The notes under the pieces: model-generated
The model's input: only the letters and a program-made list of their open reading frames with translations
What the model was told of the DNA's origin: nothing
Databases searched by the model: none
Source: Quadrisphaera sp. INWT6
GTDB lineage: Bacteria > Actinomycetota > Actinomycetes > Actinomycetales > Quadrisphaeraceae
Direction of reading: 5' to 3'
DNA: 64,000 nt
Assembly (NCBI RefSeq): GCF_015390235.1
Contig: NZ_VUOH01000001.1
Span: 744,001-808,000, forward strand
Part shown: positions 15,857 through 25,295 of the stretch, in pieces
Layout of the letters: each line of letters begins with the position of its first letter
How positions within the stretch are numbered: position 1 is the first letter of the stretch
Position numbers and translations under genes: made by a program

Positions 15857-18187
15857 TCAGCGGCGGCGCAGGAGCGTGGACGCCCAGCGGCGCAGGTGCG
15901 CCACCCCGGAGGGCGGCAGGGCGCGCCAGCGCCACGTCGCCGAGCGGGGCCGCTGCGCCACCACGGCTCCGACCACTGTGCGGACGTCGTCGGCGAGGGC
16001 CGTGCCCCCGCGTCCGTCTCCCGCCGCCCCGTAGCGGGCGCCCTCGACGGCGTCGACCAGCCGCTCCACCGCGGGCCCGCGCTCGTCACGGCCGCCCGGA
16101 GAGCCACCGACCCCGTCGTCGTCAGCCTCGGAGAAGCCCGCCACCAGACGGCGCCCCACCTGCCGCGGGGTCTCCGACGGCGGAACCCGCACCCCGAGGT
16201 CACCGACCTGCTCGAGCAGGTCGGCCCAGGCCGCCTCCGCGCGGGCCGCTGACCCCTCGGCCCGGCGCCAGCGGCGGCGGCGCACGAGCGACCTGCTCGC
16301 CAGCGGTGCCGCCAGCAGCCCCACCACCAGGGCGAGCACCACCAGCAGCGGCCAGGGCGTTCCGCCCTGCGCCGTCGTGGCCTGCGTCGTCGCCGTCGTC
16401 GCGCTCGCGCTCGGGGCCGAGGACGAGCTCGCGCTCGCCGAGGGGGCGGCGGTGGTGGCCCCGCCCGGAGCGGTGCTGGGCGTCGCCGCCTCCACCGGCG
16501 GCACGGTCCAGGAGGGGGCGGTGCCGGTGCGGGTGCTCGGCGTGGGCTCGAAGCGCACCCAGCCGGCGCCCTCGAAGTACAGCTCGGGCCAGGCGTGCGC
16601 GTCCTGCAGGGTCACCTGCCAGCTGCCGTCACCCAGGGTCGACCCGGGCAGGAAGCCCACCGCCACCCGCGCCGGGATGCCGAGCGTGCGCGCCATCACC
16701 GCCATCGCCGAGGCGTAGTGCACGCAGTACCCGGTGCGGTCGGTGAGGAAGTCGGCCAGGGCGTTCGCGGTGCGCGGCTCGGGGGCCTCGAGGGAGTAGG
16801 TGAAGCCGCCGGTGCTGCGGAACCACTCCTGCAGCGCCGCGGCCTGCAGGTACTTGGAGGTCTCGCCGCCGACCACCTCCCGGGCCTGCTCGGCCAGCTC
16901 GGGGGGCAGGTCGGCGGGCAGCTGGGTGTACCGCTCCTGCACGTCGGCGGGGGCGTCGGGCGCGTCGCGCAGGGCGGCGGGGTCGGGGTCGACCGCGCGC
17001 TGGACCACGCGGTAGCTCTGCCCCTCGACGGTCGAGGTGCGTCCCTGGCCCTGGATGTTGAGCGTGCTGGTGTCGACCACCCAGTCACCGCCGACGTCCA
17101 CCGTCGTCGCGGGGTAGGGCGTCGGCAGCCACCGCTGCCGCAGGGCCTCGACGGTGACGTCGTACTGGACGTCGGTGTACGGGGTGCCCTCCGCGAGCCC
17201 GGGCGGGCTGGGGAGCGTGCCGTCGAGCGGCTGGCTGGTGTCGGCCTGCAGCTCGGAGGGCTGCCACACGTCGCCGTCGAAGACGTCGACCGTGACGATC
17301 CGCAGGGGGGAGGGCGAGGTTGCATCGGTGCGGTAGCGGAGCACCTCGGCGGTGCCCTGGCTGTCGAGGTCGGAGCGCAGGTCGAGCAGGGGGTTGACCG
17401 AGTTCGCCGCCGCGCCGCCGATCCCGCTGCCCGAGCCGGCGGTGAGGAACACCGAGGAGGTGCCCGGCACGAGCGGGGGGACGACGACGGCCGCCACCAG
17501 CGCTGCCAGGGCCGTCAGCGCCGCGGCGGCCAGCGGCGCGCCGGAGCGGCCGGCCCCGCCACCGCCACCGCCACCCGGAGACCGGGAGCCGCGCTGCTGC
17601 ACGCGGCGCCCCCACGCCAGCGCGCGGGCGTCGGCGTCGGCGGTGAGCAGCAGCAGCCACGCCGCCACCGCGAGGGCGAACCACCCCCACGGCAGCCCGC
17701 CGGGCGCGAACACCACGGCGATGGCGTGCACCGCGAGGAGCACCGGGCCGGTGAGGGCCGGGGTGCGGGCGCCCGCGGCCAGCACGTCGACGACGACCGC
17801 CACCAGGCCGGCGCCCGCGGTCGTGACCATGCGCAGGCCGGGGTCGGCGACCACGGGGGCCGCCTGGGCGTTCACCGTCTCGCGGCCCTCGCGCAGCAGG
17901 TCGGACAGCGCAGCCAGGGCCTGCGGACCCGGCAGCAGCCCCAGCACCGCCTGCCCCGGGACGAACAGCACGCACAGCACCACGAGCAGGGCCGCGACCT
18001 GGGCCAGCGCCCCCACCCACGCCGGCAGGCGCAGCGCCGTGGCCCCCGCCCCGGTGGCCACGACCACCACCACGGCGACCACCGCCTGGACGAACCAGGC
18101 CCAGCCCTCGACCACGGTGGAGAGCCCGGCCGTGGTGGCCAGCACCGCCACCGCGCCGGCCAGCCGCAGGCGCGCCTGGCCGCTCAC
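15857..18187 (-). CDS. Transglutaminase-like membrane protein (DUF3488/TgpA type)
   Basis: A 776-residue protein: several N-terminal membrane helices (about 8-200), an extracytoplasmic transglutaminase-like domain, a Ser/Ala/Thr-rich linker, one further helix (about 615-640) and a cytoplasmic DUF4129-like tail (AEAAWADLLEQVGDLGV, PRQVGRRL). The catalytic Cys is in TGYCVHYASAMAVMAR (C488) and His in LQDAHAWPELYF (H531). The GTG start overlaps the upstream stop (GTGA). The trio moxR-DUF58-TgpA is a recurrent conserved operon; its role is poorly defined, probably in cell-envelope protein processing or folding. Confidence 0.9.
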   Translation of the reverse strand: MSGQARLRLAGAVAVLATTAGLSTVVEGWAWFVQAVVAVVVVVATGAGATALRLPAWVGALAQVAALLVVLCVLFVPGQAVLGLLPGPQALAALSDLLREGRETVNAQAAPVVADPGLRMVTTAGAGLVAVVVDVLAAGARTPALTGPVLLAVHAIAVVFAPGGLPWGWFALAVAAWLLLLTADADARALAWGRRVQQRGSRSPGGGGGGGAGRSGAPLAAAALTALAALVAAVVVPPLVPGTSSVFLTAGSGSGIGGAAANSVNPLLDLRSDLDSQGTAEVLRYRTDATSPSPLRIVTVDVFDGDVWQPSELQADTSQPLDGTLPSPPGLAEGTPYTDVQYDVTVEALRQRWLPTPYPATTVDVGGDWVVDTSTLNIQGQGRTSTVEGQSYRVVQRAVDPDPAALRDAPDAPADVQERYTQLPADLPPELAEQAREVVGGETSKYLQAAALQEWFRSTGGFTYSLEAPEPRTANALADFLTDRTGYCVHYASAMAVMARTLGIPARVAVGFLPGSTLGDGSWQVTLQDAHAWPELYFEGAGWVRFEPTPSTRTGTAPSWTVPPVEAATPSTAPGGATTAAPSASASSSSAPSASATTATTQATTAQGGTPWPLLVVLALVVGLLAAPLASRSLVRRRRWRRAEGSAARAEAAWADLLEQVGDLGVRVPPSETPRQVGRRLVAGFSEADDDGVGGSPGGRDERGPAVERLVDAVEGARYGAAGDGRGGTALADDVRTVVGAVVAQRPRSATWRWRALPPSGVAHLRRWASTLLRRR

Positions 18188-19593
18188 CGGGCACCCGCCG
18201 CGACGCGGTCCGCGCCACCGGAGCGGTCAGAGCGGTCGGCGGCGCGTCGCCACGCGTCGGCCAGCGGCTCGCCCTCGGACAGGTCGAGCACCGACCAGCC
18301 GGCGCCCACCAGGACCTCCACCGCTCCGGTGCCCGCGGGCTCGGCGAGCACCACCAGCGCCGCCGAGCGGCGGCGGCCGGCCCGCGGGCGGGTGACGCCG
18401 ACCAGGCCGTCGGCGTCGGCTCGGGTCAGGCGGCCCGCGACCACGGCCAGCAGCCCCGGCCCGGCCCCGGACTCGCCGCTGCCGCCGGTCACGGCCGCGC
18501 CCACGGCGCTGACCAGGACGTCGGGGCCACCCGCCACGACCCGCTGGGGCTCGGCAGCGGCCGCCCCAGACCCGCTCCCCGTGACAGCGGCCGCGGCTGC
18601 CCGGTCGGCGGCGGCGTCCTGGCCGGGAGCGCCGGCGGTGGTCACCACGGCCAGGGCCTCCAGGACCGGCTCGCGCCCCAGGGGACCGGCCGGCGAGCGC
18701 TCCCCGCCCAGCTCCAGGCGCACCGCGGCGCCCGCGTCGTGCAGGGACACCGCCAGGGAGGCCGCGGCGGTGACCGCGCGCTCGAAGCCGTCGTCGTCGG
18801 ACCACGCGCCGGGGCGACGGTCGAGCACCACCACGCCGCGGCGCTGGTGGGGCTGCTCGTCCTGCCGGACCATCAGCTCGCCGCGGCGGGCCGTGGAGCG
18901 CCAGTGCACGCGGCGCACGTCGTCTCCGGGGCGGTACTCGCGGGTGCCCATGCCCTGCTCGCCCCCGGCGGTGCCGCTGCCGCTGGCCTCGCCCTCGCCG
19001 CGGTCGCCGAGGAGGGCGGCCGCGCCGGGCACGTGCTCGACGGCGGGGAGCACGAGCACGTCGTCCTGCCCGCCGGTGCGCGCGGGCAGCTCGCACAGCC
19101 CCAGGGGGTCGGTGACCAGCACCTGCAGCGGACCGAGCCGGTGCCGGCCGCGCCGGGGCGGGGTGGCGGTGTAGGCGACGGCGGCCCGGCCCCCGGGGGG
19201 CAGGGGGTCGACGGCGAAGCGCGGGGCCCGCGGCCAGCCGGCCGGCAGGCGGTCCTGCGCCAGCAGCACCGGCGTGCCCAGGCGACCGGGGTTGCGCAGG
19301 TCGAGGCGCACCCGGCAGGTCTGCCCGACCACGGCGCGGCGCGGGGAGGTGCTGCGGCGCACCGCGGTGCGCGCCCCCGTCAGCGCGGCCACCGCCAGGG
19401 CCACCAGCGGCAGGGCGAGCACGAGCACGGCCACGCGCAGCAGCGGCTCCTGGCCCTGCCACAGGCCCGCGGCGCCGAGCAGCACCCCGACCACGACGAG
19501 CGCCCGGCCCCGGGGGGTCAGGCCGCGGGCCCGGCGGGCCAGGCGGGCGCCGTCGCGCCCGCGCCGGCCCGGCGCCCCCCGGCCCCTGCCCAC
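18184..19593 (-). CDS. DUF58 domain protein
   Basis: A 469-residue protein with two membrane helices near the N-terminus (about 28-72), then the DUF58 signature GTREYRPGDDVRRVHWRSTARRGELMVR followed by a von Willebrand A-like segment (VVLDRRPGAWSDDDGFERAV). It is the middle gene of the moxR operon, 7 bp downstream of moxR and 4-bp overlapping the transglutaminase gene. DUF58 proteins are thought to work with MoxR ATPases. The Gly/Ala-rich insertion around 325-385 is probably disordered. Confidence 0.9.
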   Translation of the reverse strand: MGRGRGAPGRRGRDGARLARRARGLTPRGRALVVVGVLLGAAGLWQGQEPLLRVAVLVLALPLVALAVAALTGARTAVRRSTSPRRAVVGQTCRVRLDLRNPGRLGTPVLLAQDRLPAGWPRAPRFAVDPLPPGGRAAVAYTATPPRRGRHRLGPLQVLVTDPLGLCELPARTGGQDDVLVLPAVEHVPGAAALLGDRGEGEASGSGTAGGEQGMGTREYRPGDDVRRVHWRSTARRGELMVRQDEQPHQRRGVVVLDRRPGAWSDDDGFERAVTAAASLAVSLHDAGAAVRLELGGERSPAGPLGREPVLEALAVVTTAGAPGQDAAADRAAAAAVTGSGSGAAAAEPQRVVAGGPDVLVSAVGAAVTGGSGESGAGPGLLAVVAGRLTRADADGLVGVTRPRAGRRRSAALVVLAEPAGTGAVEVLVGAGWSVLDLSEGEPLADAWRRAADRSDRSGGADRVAAGAR

Positions 19594-19600
19594 CCGGGCC

Positions 19601-20593
19601 TCAGACCCTGCTCGTGGAGGGGACCGGGACCCTCTGCAGCAGCTCGGCGAGCACGTCCTCGGGGGTGCGCCTGACCGCGGCCGCCTCGGAGGAGAGCACC
19701 AGGCGGTGGGCGAGCACCGGCACCACCAGGCCCTGCACGTCGTCGGGGAGCACGTGGCCGCGCCCCTCCAGGGCGGCGACCGCCCGGGAGGCCCGCAGCA
19801 GGTGCAGGCTCGCGCGCGGGGAGGCGCCCAGCGAGATCGCGGGGTGCGACCGGGTGGCCGTCACCAGGTCGAGCAGGTACTGCTGCACCGCCGGCGAGGC
19901 GTGCACCGCGGCGGCCGCGGCGATGGCGCGGCGCAGCTCGCCCGGGTCGCTGACCGGCTCGAGGTCGGACAGCGGGTCGCGCGCGCCGTGGTTGCCGAGC
20001 ATGGCCATCTCGCTGGCCGGGCTGGGGTAGCCCATGGAGACCCGGGCCATGAACCTGTCGCGCTGGGCCTCGGGGAGGGGGTAGGTGCCCTCCATCTCCG
20101 CGGGGTTCTGCGTGGCCACCACCATGAACGGCCGCGCCAGGGTGTGCGTGGTGCCGTCGACGGTGACGGTGCGCTCGCCCATGCACTCCAGCAGCGCCGA
20201 CTGCGTCTTGGGGGAGGCGCGGTTGATCTCGTCTCCGACGACGACGTGCGCGAACACCGGCCCGGGCTTGAAGTCGAAGCGGCGCGCCTCGGCGTCGTAC
20301 ACGCTCACGCCGGTCAGGTCGCTGGGCAGCAGGTCGGGGGTGAACTGCACCCGCCGCACGCTCACGCCCGTGGCCCGGGCCAGGGTCTTGGCCAGCATCG
20401 TCTTGCCGACGCCGGGCACGTCCTCGACGAGCAGGTGGCCCTCGGCGAGCAGGACGACGAGAGCGGTGCGGACGACGTCGTCCTTGCCCTCCACCACCTG
20501 CACCACGGCCTCGCGGACGCGCCCGAGGGTCGCTGCGACGCCGTCTGCGCCGCCGTCGGCGCTCCTCGCGTCCCAGGGGGAGGGGATCGACAC
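19601..20593 (-). CDS. MoxR-family AAA+ ATPase
   Basis: A 330-residue ATPase: Walker A DVPGVGKTMLAKT (from about 58), Walker B VVVGDEINRASPKTQSALLE, then the MoxR motif ATQNPAEMEGTYPLPEAQRDR and the C-terminal lid (ISLGASPRASLHLLRASRA). MoxR proteins are chaperone-like and act on partners encoded beside them, here DUF58 and TgpA. GTG 20593 was chosen since ATPase homology starts near it; an in-frame GTG at about 20611 is possible. The gene is divergent from mraZ across a 241-bp gap. Confidence 0.9.
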   Translation of the reverse strand: MSIPSPWDARSADGGADGVAATLGRVREAVVQVVEGKDDVVRTALVVLLAEGHLLVEDVPGVGKTMLAKTLARATGVSVRRVQFTPDLLPSDLTGVSVYDAEARRFDFKPGPVFAHVVVGDEINRASPKTQSALLECMGERTVTVDGTTHTLARPFMVVATQNPAEMEGTYPLPEAQRDRFMARVSMGYPSPASEMAMLGNHGARDPLSDLEPVSDPGELRRAIAAAAAVHASPAVQQYLLDLVTATRSHPAISLGASPRASLHLLRASRAVAALEGRGHVLPDDVQGLVVPVLAHRLVLSSEAAAVRRTPEDVLAELLQRVPVPSTSRV

Positions 20594-20757
20594 GAGCGAA
20601 CCGTACGACACACCTCTGACAAGCGCCCCGCACGAGCGCAGCGGCCTCCGAGCGGGCTCCCGGCCGGTCTCCCGACGGACCTCCCGACCGACCTCCCGGG
20701 CGGCCCCGCCGGCGCCCACCGGAACCGGGGCGGAGGTGGGCCGACCCGGCCCGTGGG

Positions 20758-20791
20758 TGGAGCGGAGTGGAGTAGCGTGGAGGACATGGGG
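20758..20791 (+). promoter_or_regulatory. Candidate MraZ operator: TGGAG repeats at 10-bp period
   Basis: TGGAG occurs at 20758, 20768 and 20778, exactly 10 bp apart, with TGGGG at 20787. MraZ binds several short direct repeats one helical turn apart upstream of its own gene (TGGGN in Escherichia coli). The array lies 44-77 bp upstream of the mraZ start, which fits autoregulation of the dcw operon. Motif identity is inferred. Confidence 0.6.
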
Positions 20792-20834
20792 AGGGTGTGC
20801 ACGACGCGCCCTCGGACGGGGGAGGGGCGGTCGC

Positions 20835-21263
20835 GTGTTCGTCGGCACCCACACCCCCAAGCTCGACGACAAGGGCCGCCTGGTCGTCCCCGCGCGCTAC
20901 CGCGAGGCGCTGTCCGGCGGGTTCTTCCTCACCCGGGGACAGGGTCCGTGCCTGCACGCCTACCCGCGGGCCGACTTCGAGCGCCGGTACGCCGAGCTGC
21001 GGGCTGCTGCCTCCGACCCGCGCAGCCGCGACTACCTGCGCGTGGTGCTGGCCGGCGCCTCGGAGGAGGAGCTGGACAAGCAGGGCCGCTTCACGGTGCC
21101 CCCGCACCTGCGGACCTTCGCCCGCCTGGAGCGCGACTGCGCCGTGGTCGGCGCGGGCGACCGGCTCGAGGTGTGGGACGAGCCGTCCTGGGGCCGCCGC
21201 TCCGCCGAGGCGGAGGCCGCCTACGAGCAGGCGACCCTCGACGGCCTCCCCGGGCTGCTGTGA
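20835..21263 (+). CDS. mraZ: Transcriptional regulator MraZ
   Basis: A 142-residue protein with two SpoVT/AbrB-like repeats: FVGTHTPKLDDKGRLVVPA (about 1-20) and EELDKQGRFTVPPHLR (about 77-92), each with the DxKGR-type signature. MraZ forms a ring that binds repeated DNA sites and controls the division and cell-wall cluster. The GTG start follows GGGGAGGGGCGG. It is the first gene of the dcw cluster, 359 bp before rsmH. Confidence 0.95.
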   Translation: MFVGTHTPKLDDKGRLVVPARYREALSGGFFLTRGQGPCLHAYPRADFERRYAELRAAASDPRSRDYLRVVLAGASEEELDKQGRFTVPPHLRTFARLERDCAVVGAGDRLEVWDEPSWGRRSAEAEAAYEQATLDGLPGLL

Positions 21264-21622
21264 CGGCGGGCTGAGCCGCGCGCCCCGGCTGACCGCACGC
21301 CCAGGCCTCCAGCCGCTCCCCGCGTCCTGACGCACCTTCCCCGGTGTCAGGCAGCACGGGCCACTTCCCCGGCCCGACGGAGCGGGTGGGGACCTGGGCG
21401 TGCGGTGCGCCTGCCCGCGCCCGGTGGCCGGAGGTCGCTCCCGGAGCCGCCGGCGCTCGGCCGCGACGCGTCCGGGGCCGGCCGGGGTCCGCAGATCAGC
21501 GGCCTGATCAGGGCAGGATGGGCGGGGCGGTGCCTGACTCGTCACTTGAGTCACAATCGTCCCGTCAGTAACGTGAGCGCCGTCGATCGCGACGGTGGGT
21601 GACCGACCGGGAGGAGCGCGAC
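21264..21622 (+). other. mraZ-rsmH intergenic region
   Basis: This 359-bp stretch has no gene I can support. It contains a weak hairpin (CCTGAC ... GTCAGG, about 21326-21351), a GATCAG/CTGATC hairpin at 21494-21509, and a TGACTC-N7-GAGTCA inverted repeat at 21535-21553, 70 bp upstream of rsmH. The last is a possible operator for a second dcw promoter. Confidence 0.5.
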
Positions 21623-22633
21623 GTGGACGACGGCCTGCGCGAGCAGCCCCCGACCAGCTCGCGGCACGTGCCCGTGCTGCTCGACCGCTGCGTCGAGCTG
21701 CTCGCCCCCGCCCTGCAGCCCGGGGCCCCCGGAGCGGGTGGCCGGGCGCCCGTCGTCGTCGACACCACCCTCGGCATGGGCGGCCACAGCGAGGCGCTGC
21801 TGGAGCGCCTGCCCGCCGCCCGGCTGGTGGCCGTCGACCGCGACCCGCAGGCCATCGCCCTCGCCGGGGCCCGCCTGGAGCGCTTCGGCGACCGCGCCAC
21901 CCTCGTCCGCGCCGTCTACGACGAGCTGCCCGACGTCCTGGCCGACCTCGGCATCCCCTCGGTGCAGGGGGTCCTCATGGACCTCGGCGTCAGCTCGCTC
22001 CAGCTCGACGAGGTCGACCGCGGCTTCTCCTACTCCCGCGACGCCCCCCTCGACATGCGGATGGACCCCACCACGGGGATCACCGCCGCCGAGCTGCTCA
22101 ACACCTACGACGCCCGCGAGATCTCCCGCGTGCTGCACGTCTACGGCGAGGAGAAGTTCGCCCGCCGCATCGCCGACGCCGTGGTGCGCGAGCGCGAGCG
22201 CGAGCCCTTCACCGGCACCGCGCGCTTCGCCGAGCTGGTGCGCGACTCGGTGCCCGCCGCCGCGCGGCGCACCGGCGGGCACCCGGCCAAGCGGAGCTTC
22301 CAGGCGCTGCGCATCGAGGTCAACGGCGAGCTCGACGCCCTGCGCGCCGCGGTGCCCGCCGCCGTCGACGCCCTCGCCGTGGGCGGCCGCCTCGTGGTGA
22401 TGAGCTACCAGTCCCTGGAGGACCGGATCGTCAAGCGCGTGCTCGCCGAGGGCGCCGCCAGCACCAGCCCGCCGGGACTGCCCGTCGAGCTGCCCGAGCA
22501 CGCGCCCCGCCTGCAGCTGCTGACCCGCGGCGCCGAGCGGCCCGACGACGCCGAGCTGGAGCGCAACCCCCGCTCCGCGCCGGTCCGCCTGCGCGCCGCC
22601 GAGCGCGTCCGCCCGGCGCGGGGTCGCCGATGA
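21623..22633 (+). CDS. rsmH: 16S rRNA (cytosine(1402)-N(4))-methyltransferase
   Basis: A 336-residue protein with [17 protein letters not shown] motif [38 protein letters not shown] and LDMRMD, all RsmH signatures. It methylates N4 of C1402 in 16S rRNA. GTG 21623 is preferred because GGGAGGAG lies six bases upstream; an in-frame GTG at 21599 would add eight residues. It overlaps ftsL by ATGA. Confidence 0.95.
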   Translation: MDDGLREQPPTSSRHVPVLLDRCVELLAPALQPGAPGAGGRAPVVVDTTLGMGGHSEALLERLPAARLVAVDRDPQAIALAGARLERFGDRATLVRAVYDELPDVLADLGIPSVQGVLMDLGVSSLQLDEVDRGFSYSRDAPLDMRMDPTTGITAAELLNTYDAREISRVLHVYGEEKFARRIADAVVREREREPFTGTARFAELVRDSVPAAARRTGGHPAKRSFQALRIEVNGELDALRAAVPAAVDALAVGGRLVVMSYQSLEDRIVKRVLAEGAASTSPPGLPVELPEHAPRLQLLTRGAERPDDAELERNPRSAPVRLRAAERVRPARGRR

Positions 22634-23334
22634 GCACCTCGACCTCCACCCGCACCCCCGCTGCGCGCGCCGCGGGAGCCGCCCGCCGCGCGCCCCGCGG
22701 GGGCGCTGCGAGCACCCCCGCGCGGTCCGCCCGCGGCGGGGTCCGGCTGGGCCGCCCCACCCGGGGCGGCGGCCGCCCCGGGCGCGGTCCCGGCGGGGTG
22801 CTGCCCACCGGCCGCGCCGCCACCGTCGTGCTCTGCGGCGCGGTGCTCGTCGTCGCCCTGCTGCTCGCGCTGTGGATCAACATCGCCCTCTCGCGCGGCA
22901 GCTACGAGCAGCACGCCCTCGAGGCGGAGCGCACCCAGCTCACCGAGCAGCAGCAGGCCCTCGACGAGCACCTCGCCGAGGTCAGCTCGGCCTCCGCGCT
23001 CGACGCGCGGGCCAGGGCCATGGGCATGGTGCGCGCCCCCGACTCGGCCTGGCTCGTGCTCGAGGCCCCGCAGGAGCAGGCCGTGGTCGGTGACCCGGAG
23101 GCCGCGACCACCCCCACCCCCTCGGCGACGCCCAGCGGCGCCCCCAGCAGCGCGTCGAGCGGCTCCGCCGAGGACGAGGCCGACGACGAGGCCGCCGGCC
23201 GGGCGTCGGACGGCCCCAGCGCCTCGGACGCGCCGTCCGCCTCGGGCTCGGCCTCGCCGTCGTCCAGCGCGAGCGGCACGCCCAGCAGCCAGCCCAGCAG
23301 CCGACCCACCAGCAGCGCAGGAGGTGCGGGGTGA
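22630..23334 (+). CDS. ftsL: FtsL-like division protein with long Ser/Pro-rich tail
   Basis: A 234-residue bitopic protein: a basic, Gly/Arg/Ala-rich cytoplasmic N-terminus (1-57), a single helix (about 60-83, [20 protein letters not shown]), a coiled coil (about 88-120, [14 protein letters not shown]) and [15 protein letters not shown] typical of FtsL/DivIC. Residues 140-234 form an acidic then Ser/Pro/Ala-rich extension absent from most FtsL proteins. Position between rsmH and ftsI supports the assignment. It overlaps rsmH and ftsI by 4 bp each. Confidence 0.85.
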   Translation: MSTSTSTRTPAARAAGAARRAPRGGAASTPARSARGGVRLGRPTRGGGRPGRGPGGVLPTGRAATVVLCGAVLVVALLLALWINIALSRGSYEQHALEAERTQLTEQQQALDEHLAEVSSASALDARARAMGMVRAPDSAWLVLEAPQEQAVVGDPEAATTPTPSATPSGAPSSASSGSAEDEADDEAAGRASDGPSASDAPSASGSASPSSSASGTPSSQPSSRPTSSAGGAG

Positions 23335-25295
23335 GCCCGACGCCCACGAAGCCCGCGGCTCCCCGCCCGGGTGGCTCCGCGGCGCGGACGGCCGCTCCCC
23401 GGACCGCCCCTCGGACCCCGGCCCGCAGCACCGCCCCCCGGGCGCCGCGCGCGCCCCGGGCGCGCCAGCCGCAGCCGCCGCGGCAGGGTCCGCCGCGGCC
23501 CCCGGCCCGCCGGCCCTCCCGCGGGGCGCGGCCGGGCAGGCCCGAGCGCCGCTCCGCCGTCGTGCTGGCGGTCCTCCTGGTGGTGACCACCGTCTTCGCC
23601 GGGCGGCTCGTGCAGCTGCAGGCCGTCGACAGCGCCCCGCTCGCGGCGGCAGCCCTGGGCACCCGCCTGCGGACCGACACGATCGCCGCCGAGCGCGGCA
23701 GCATCACCGACAGCACCGGCGTGGTGCTCGCCGAGAGCGTCGAGCGGCGCGACATCACCGCTGACCCGAGCCTGTTCTCCGGACCCACGAAGGAGCGGCC
23801 GAAGGCGCTCACCCCCGAGGAGGGCGCGGCGAAGCTGGCCCCTGTGCTCGGAATGAGCGAGGCCGAGCTCGTGCCGCTGCTGACGCCGAAGACGACGGCG
23901 TCGGGCAACCCGTCGATGTACGTGATGCTCGCCAAGGGCTTCACCCCCGCCCAGTGGCGCGCCGTGATCGCCGTCGGCGTCCCCGGGGTGCGCGGGGTCA
24001 AGACCGAGCTGCGCACCTACCCGGCCGGGATCACCGCGGGCAACCTCGTCGGCTACGTCAGCAAGGACGGCACCGCCCTGGCGGGCCTGGAGCTCGCCGA
24101 GGACTCCACCCTGACCGGCACGGACGGCGAGGAGTCGTACGAGAGCGGCCGCAACGGCGAGCGCATCCCCCTGGGCGACTCCTCGACCACCCCGCCGGTC
24201 GACGGCAAGGACGTGCGGCTCACCCTCAACGCCGACCTGCAGTACTACGCCCAGGACGCCGCGAAGGCCCAGGCGGAGAAGACGGGCGCCGACTGGGTCG
24301 CCGTGACCGTCATGACCAAGACCGGCGAGGTGCTGGCGATGGCGGAGTCGGGGTCGATCGACCCGGCGGACCCCGGTGCCACCCCGGAGGCCGACCGCCA
24401 CAACCGCTCGCTGGAGGACGTCTTCGAGCCCGGGTCGACCGGCAAGGTCATCACGGCCGCCGCGGCGATCGAGCAGGGCCTGGCGACGCCGGACATGCAG
24501 CTGACCGTCCCCGACTCGATCGCGCTACCCCGGAACGCGGGCACGATCCACGACTCCCACAACCACGCGCCGGAGAAGCTGACGCTGGCCGGCGTGCTGG
24601 CCGAGTCGTCGAACGTCGGCACGATCATGGTCGGCCAGGAGCTCACCCCGCAGCAGCGGTACGACTACCTGCGGGCCTTCGGCCTGGGGGAGAAGCAGCT
24701 CGGCCTGCCGGGGGAGACCCGCGGCATCCTCGCCCCCGTCGACGACTGGGACGGTCGCCAGCAGTACAACGTCCTCTTCGGCCAGGGGTACGCCGTGACC
24801 GCGCTCCAGGCCGCGCAGGTCTACGCGACGATCGCCAACGGCGGCGTGCGCATCCAGCCGCACGTCGTCGCCGGCACCACCGATGACTCGGGCACCTTCA
24901 CCCCCGCCGAGAGGCCCGCCGGCACCCGCGTGGTGAGCGAGGCCACGGCGAAGCAGGTGACGAGCATGCTCGAGGGCGTCGTCTCCTCCGAGGGCACCGG
25001 CCAGAACGCCGCCGTCCCGGGCTTCCGCGTGGCCGGCAAGACCGGCACGTCCCAGGACCTCCCTGCGACGAAGGCCACGGGCAGCCCCCAGTACACCGCG
25101 TCGTTCACGGGCATGGCCCCCGCGGACGACCCGCAGCTCATCGTCTCGGTGACCGTGCAGCACCCGGACTACGCGTACCACTACGGCGGCACCGCGGCGG
25201 CTCCCGTCTTCGCCGACGTCATGCAGTACGCCCTCGCGCAGCAGGGCCTCAGGCCGAGCGGAGCGGCGCCCGACCTGGTCCCGCTGAGCTGGTGA
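23331..25295 (+). CDS. ftsI: Septal peptidoglycan transpeptidase FtsI (class B PBP)
   Basis: A 654-residue protein: a basic, proline-rich cytoplasmic N-terminus (about 1-78), one membrane helix (about 80-98, VVLAVLLVVTTVFAGRLVQL), the PBP dimerisation domain, and the transpeptidase domain with FEPGSTGK (catalytic S369), ESSN (SxN, from 426) and GKTGT (K570). It cross-links septal peptidoglycan and works with FtsW. GTG start overlaps ftsL; its stop overlaps murE. Confidence 0.95.
   Translation: MSPTPTKPAAPRPGGSAARTAAPRTAPRTPARSTAPRAPRAPRARQPQPPRQGPPRPPARRPSRGARPGRPERRSAVVLAVLLVVTTVFAGRLVQLQAVDSAPLAAAALGTRLRTDTIAAERGSITDSTGVVLAESVERRDITADPSLFSGPTKERPKALTPEEGAAKLAPVLGMSEAELVPLLTPKTTASGNPSMYVMLAKGFTPAQWRAVIAVGVPGVRGVKTELRTYPAGITAGNLVGYVSKDGTALAGLELAEDSTLTGTDGEESYESGRNGERIPLGDSSTTPPVDGKDVRLTLNADLQYYAQDAAKAQAEKTGADWVAVTVMTKTGEVLAMAESGSIDPADPGATPEADRHNRSLEDVFEPGSTGKVITAAAAIEQGLATPDMQLTVPDSIALPRNAGTIHDSHNHAPEKLTLAGVLAESSNVGTIMVGQELTPQQRYDYLRAFGLGEKQLGLPGETRGILAPVDDWDGRQQYNVLFGQGYAVTALQAAQVYATIANGGVRIQPHVVAGTTDDSGTFTPAERPAGTRVVSEATAKQVTSMLEGVVSSEGTGQNAAVPGFRVAGKTGTSQDLPATKATGSPQYTASFTGMAPADDPQLIVSVTVQHPDYAYHYGGTAAAPVFADVMQYALAQQGLRPSGAAPDLVPLSW

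Noticed and set aside
16304-16746. Small plus-strand frames within the transglutaminase gene
   Set aside because: Shadows of the minus-strand gene, whose catalytic Cys and His motifs are unambiguous.
23331-23520. Doubt that the basic N-terminus of FtsI is real
   Set aside because: Long Pro/Arg/Ala-rich cytoplasmic regions are common in actinobacterial FtsI and the coupled GTG fits; start retained.
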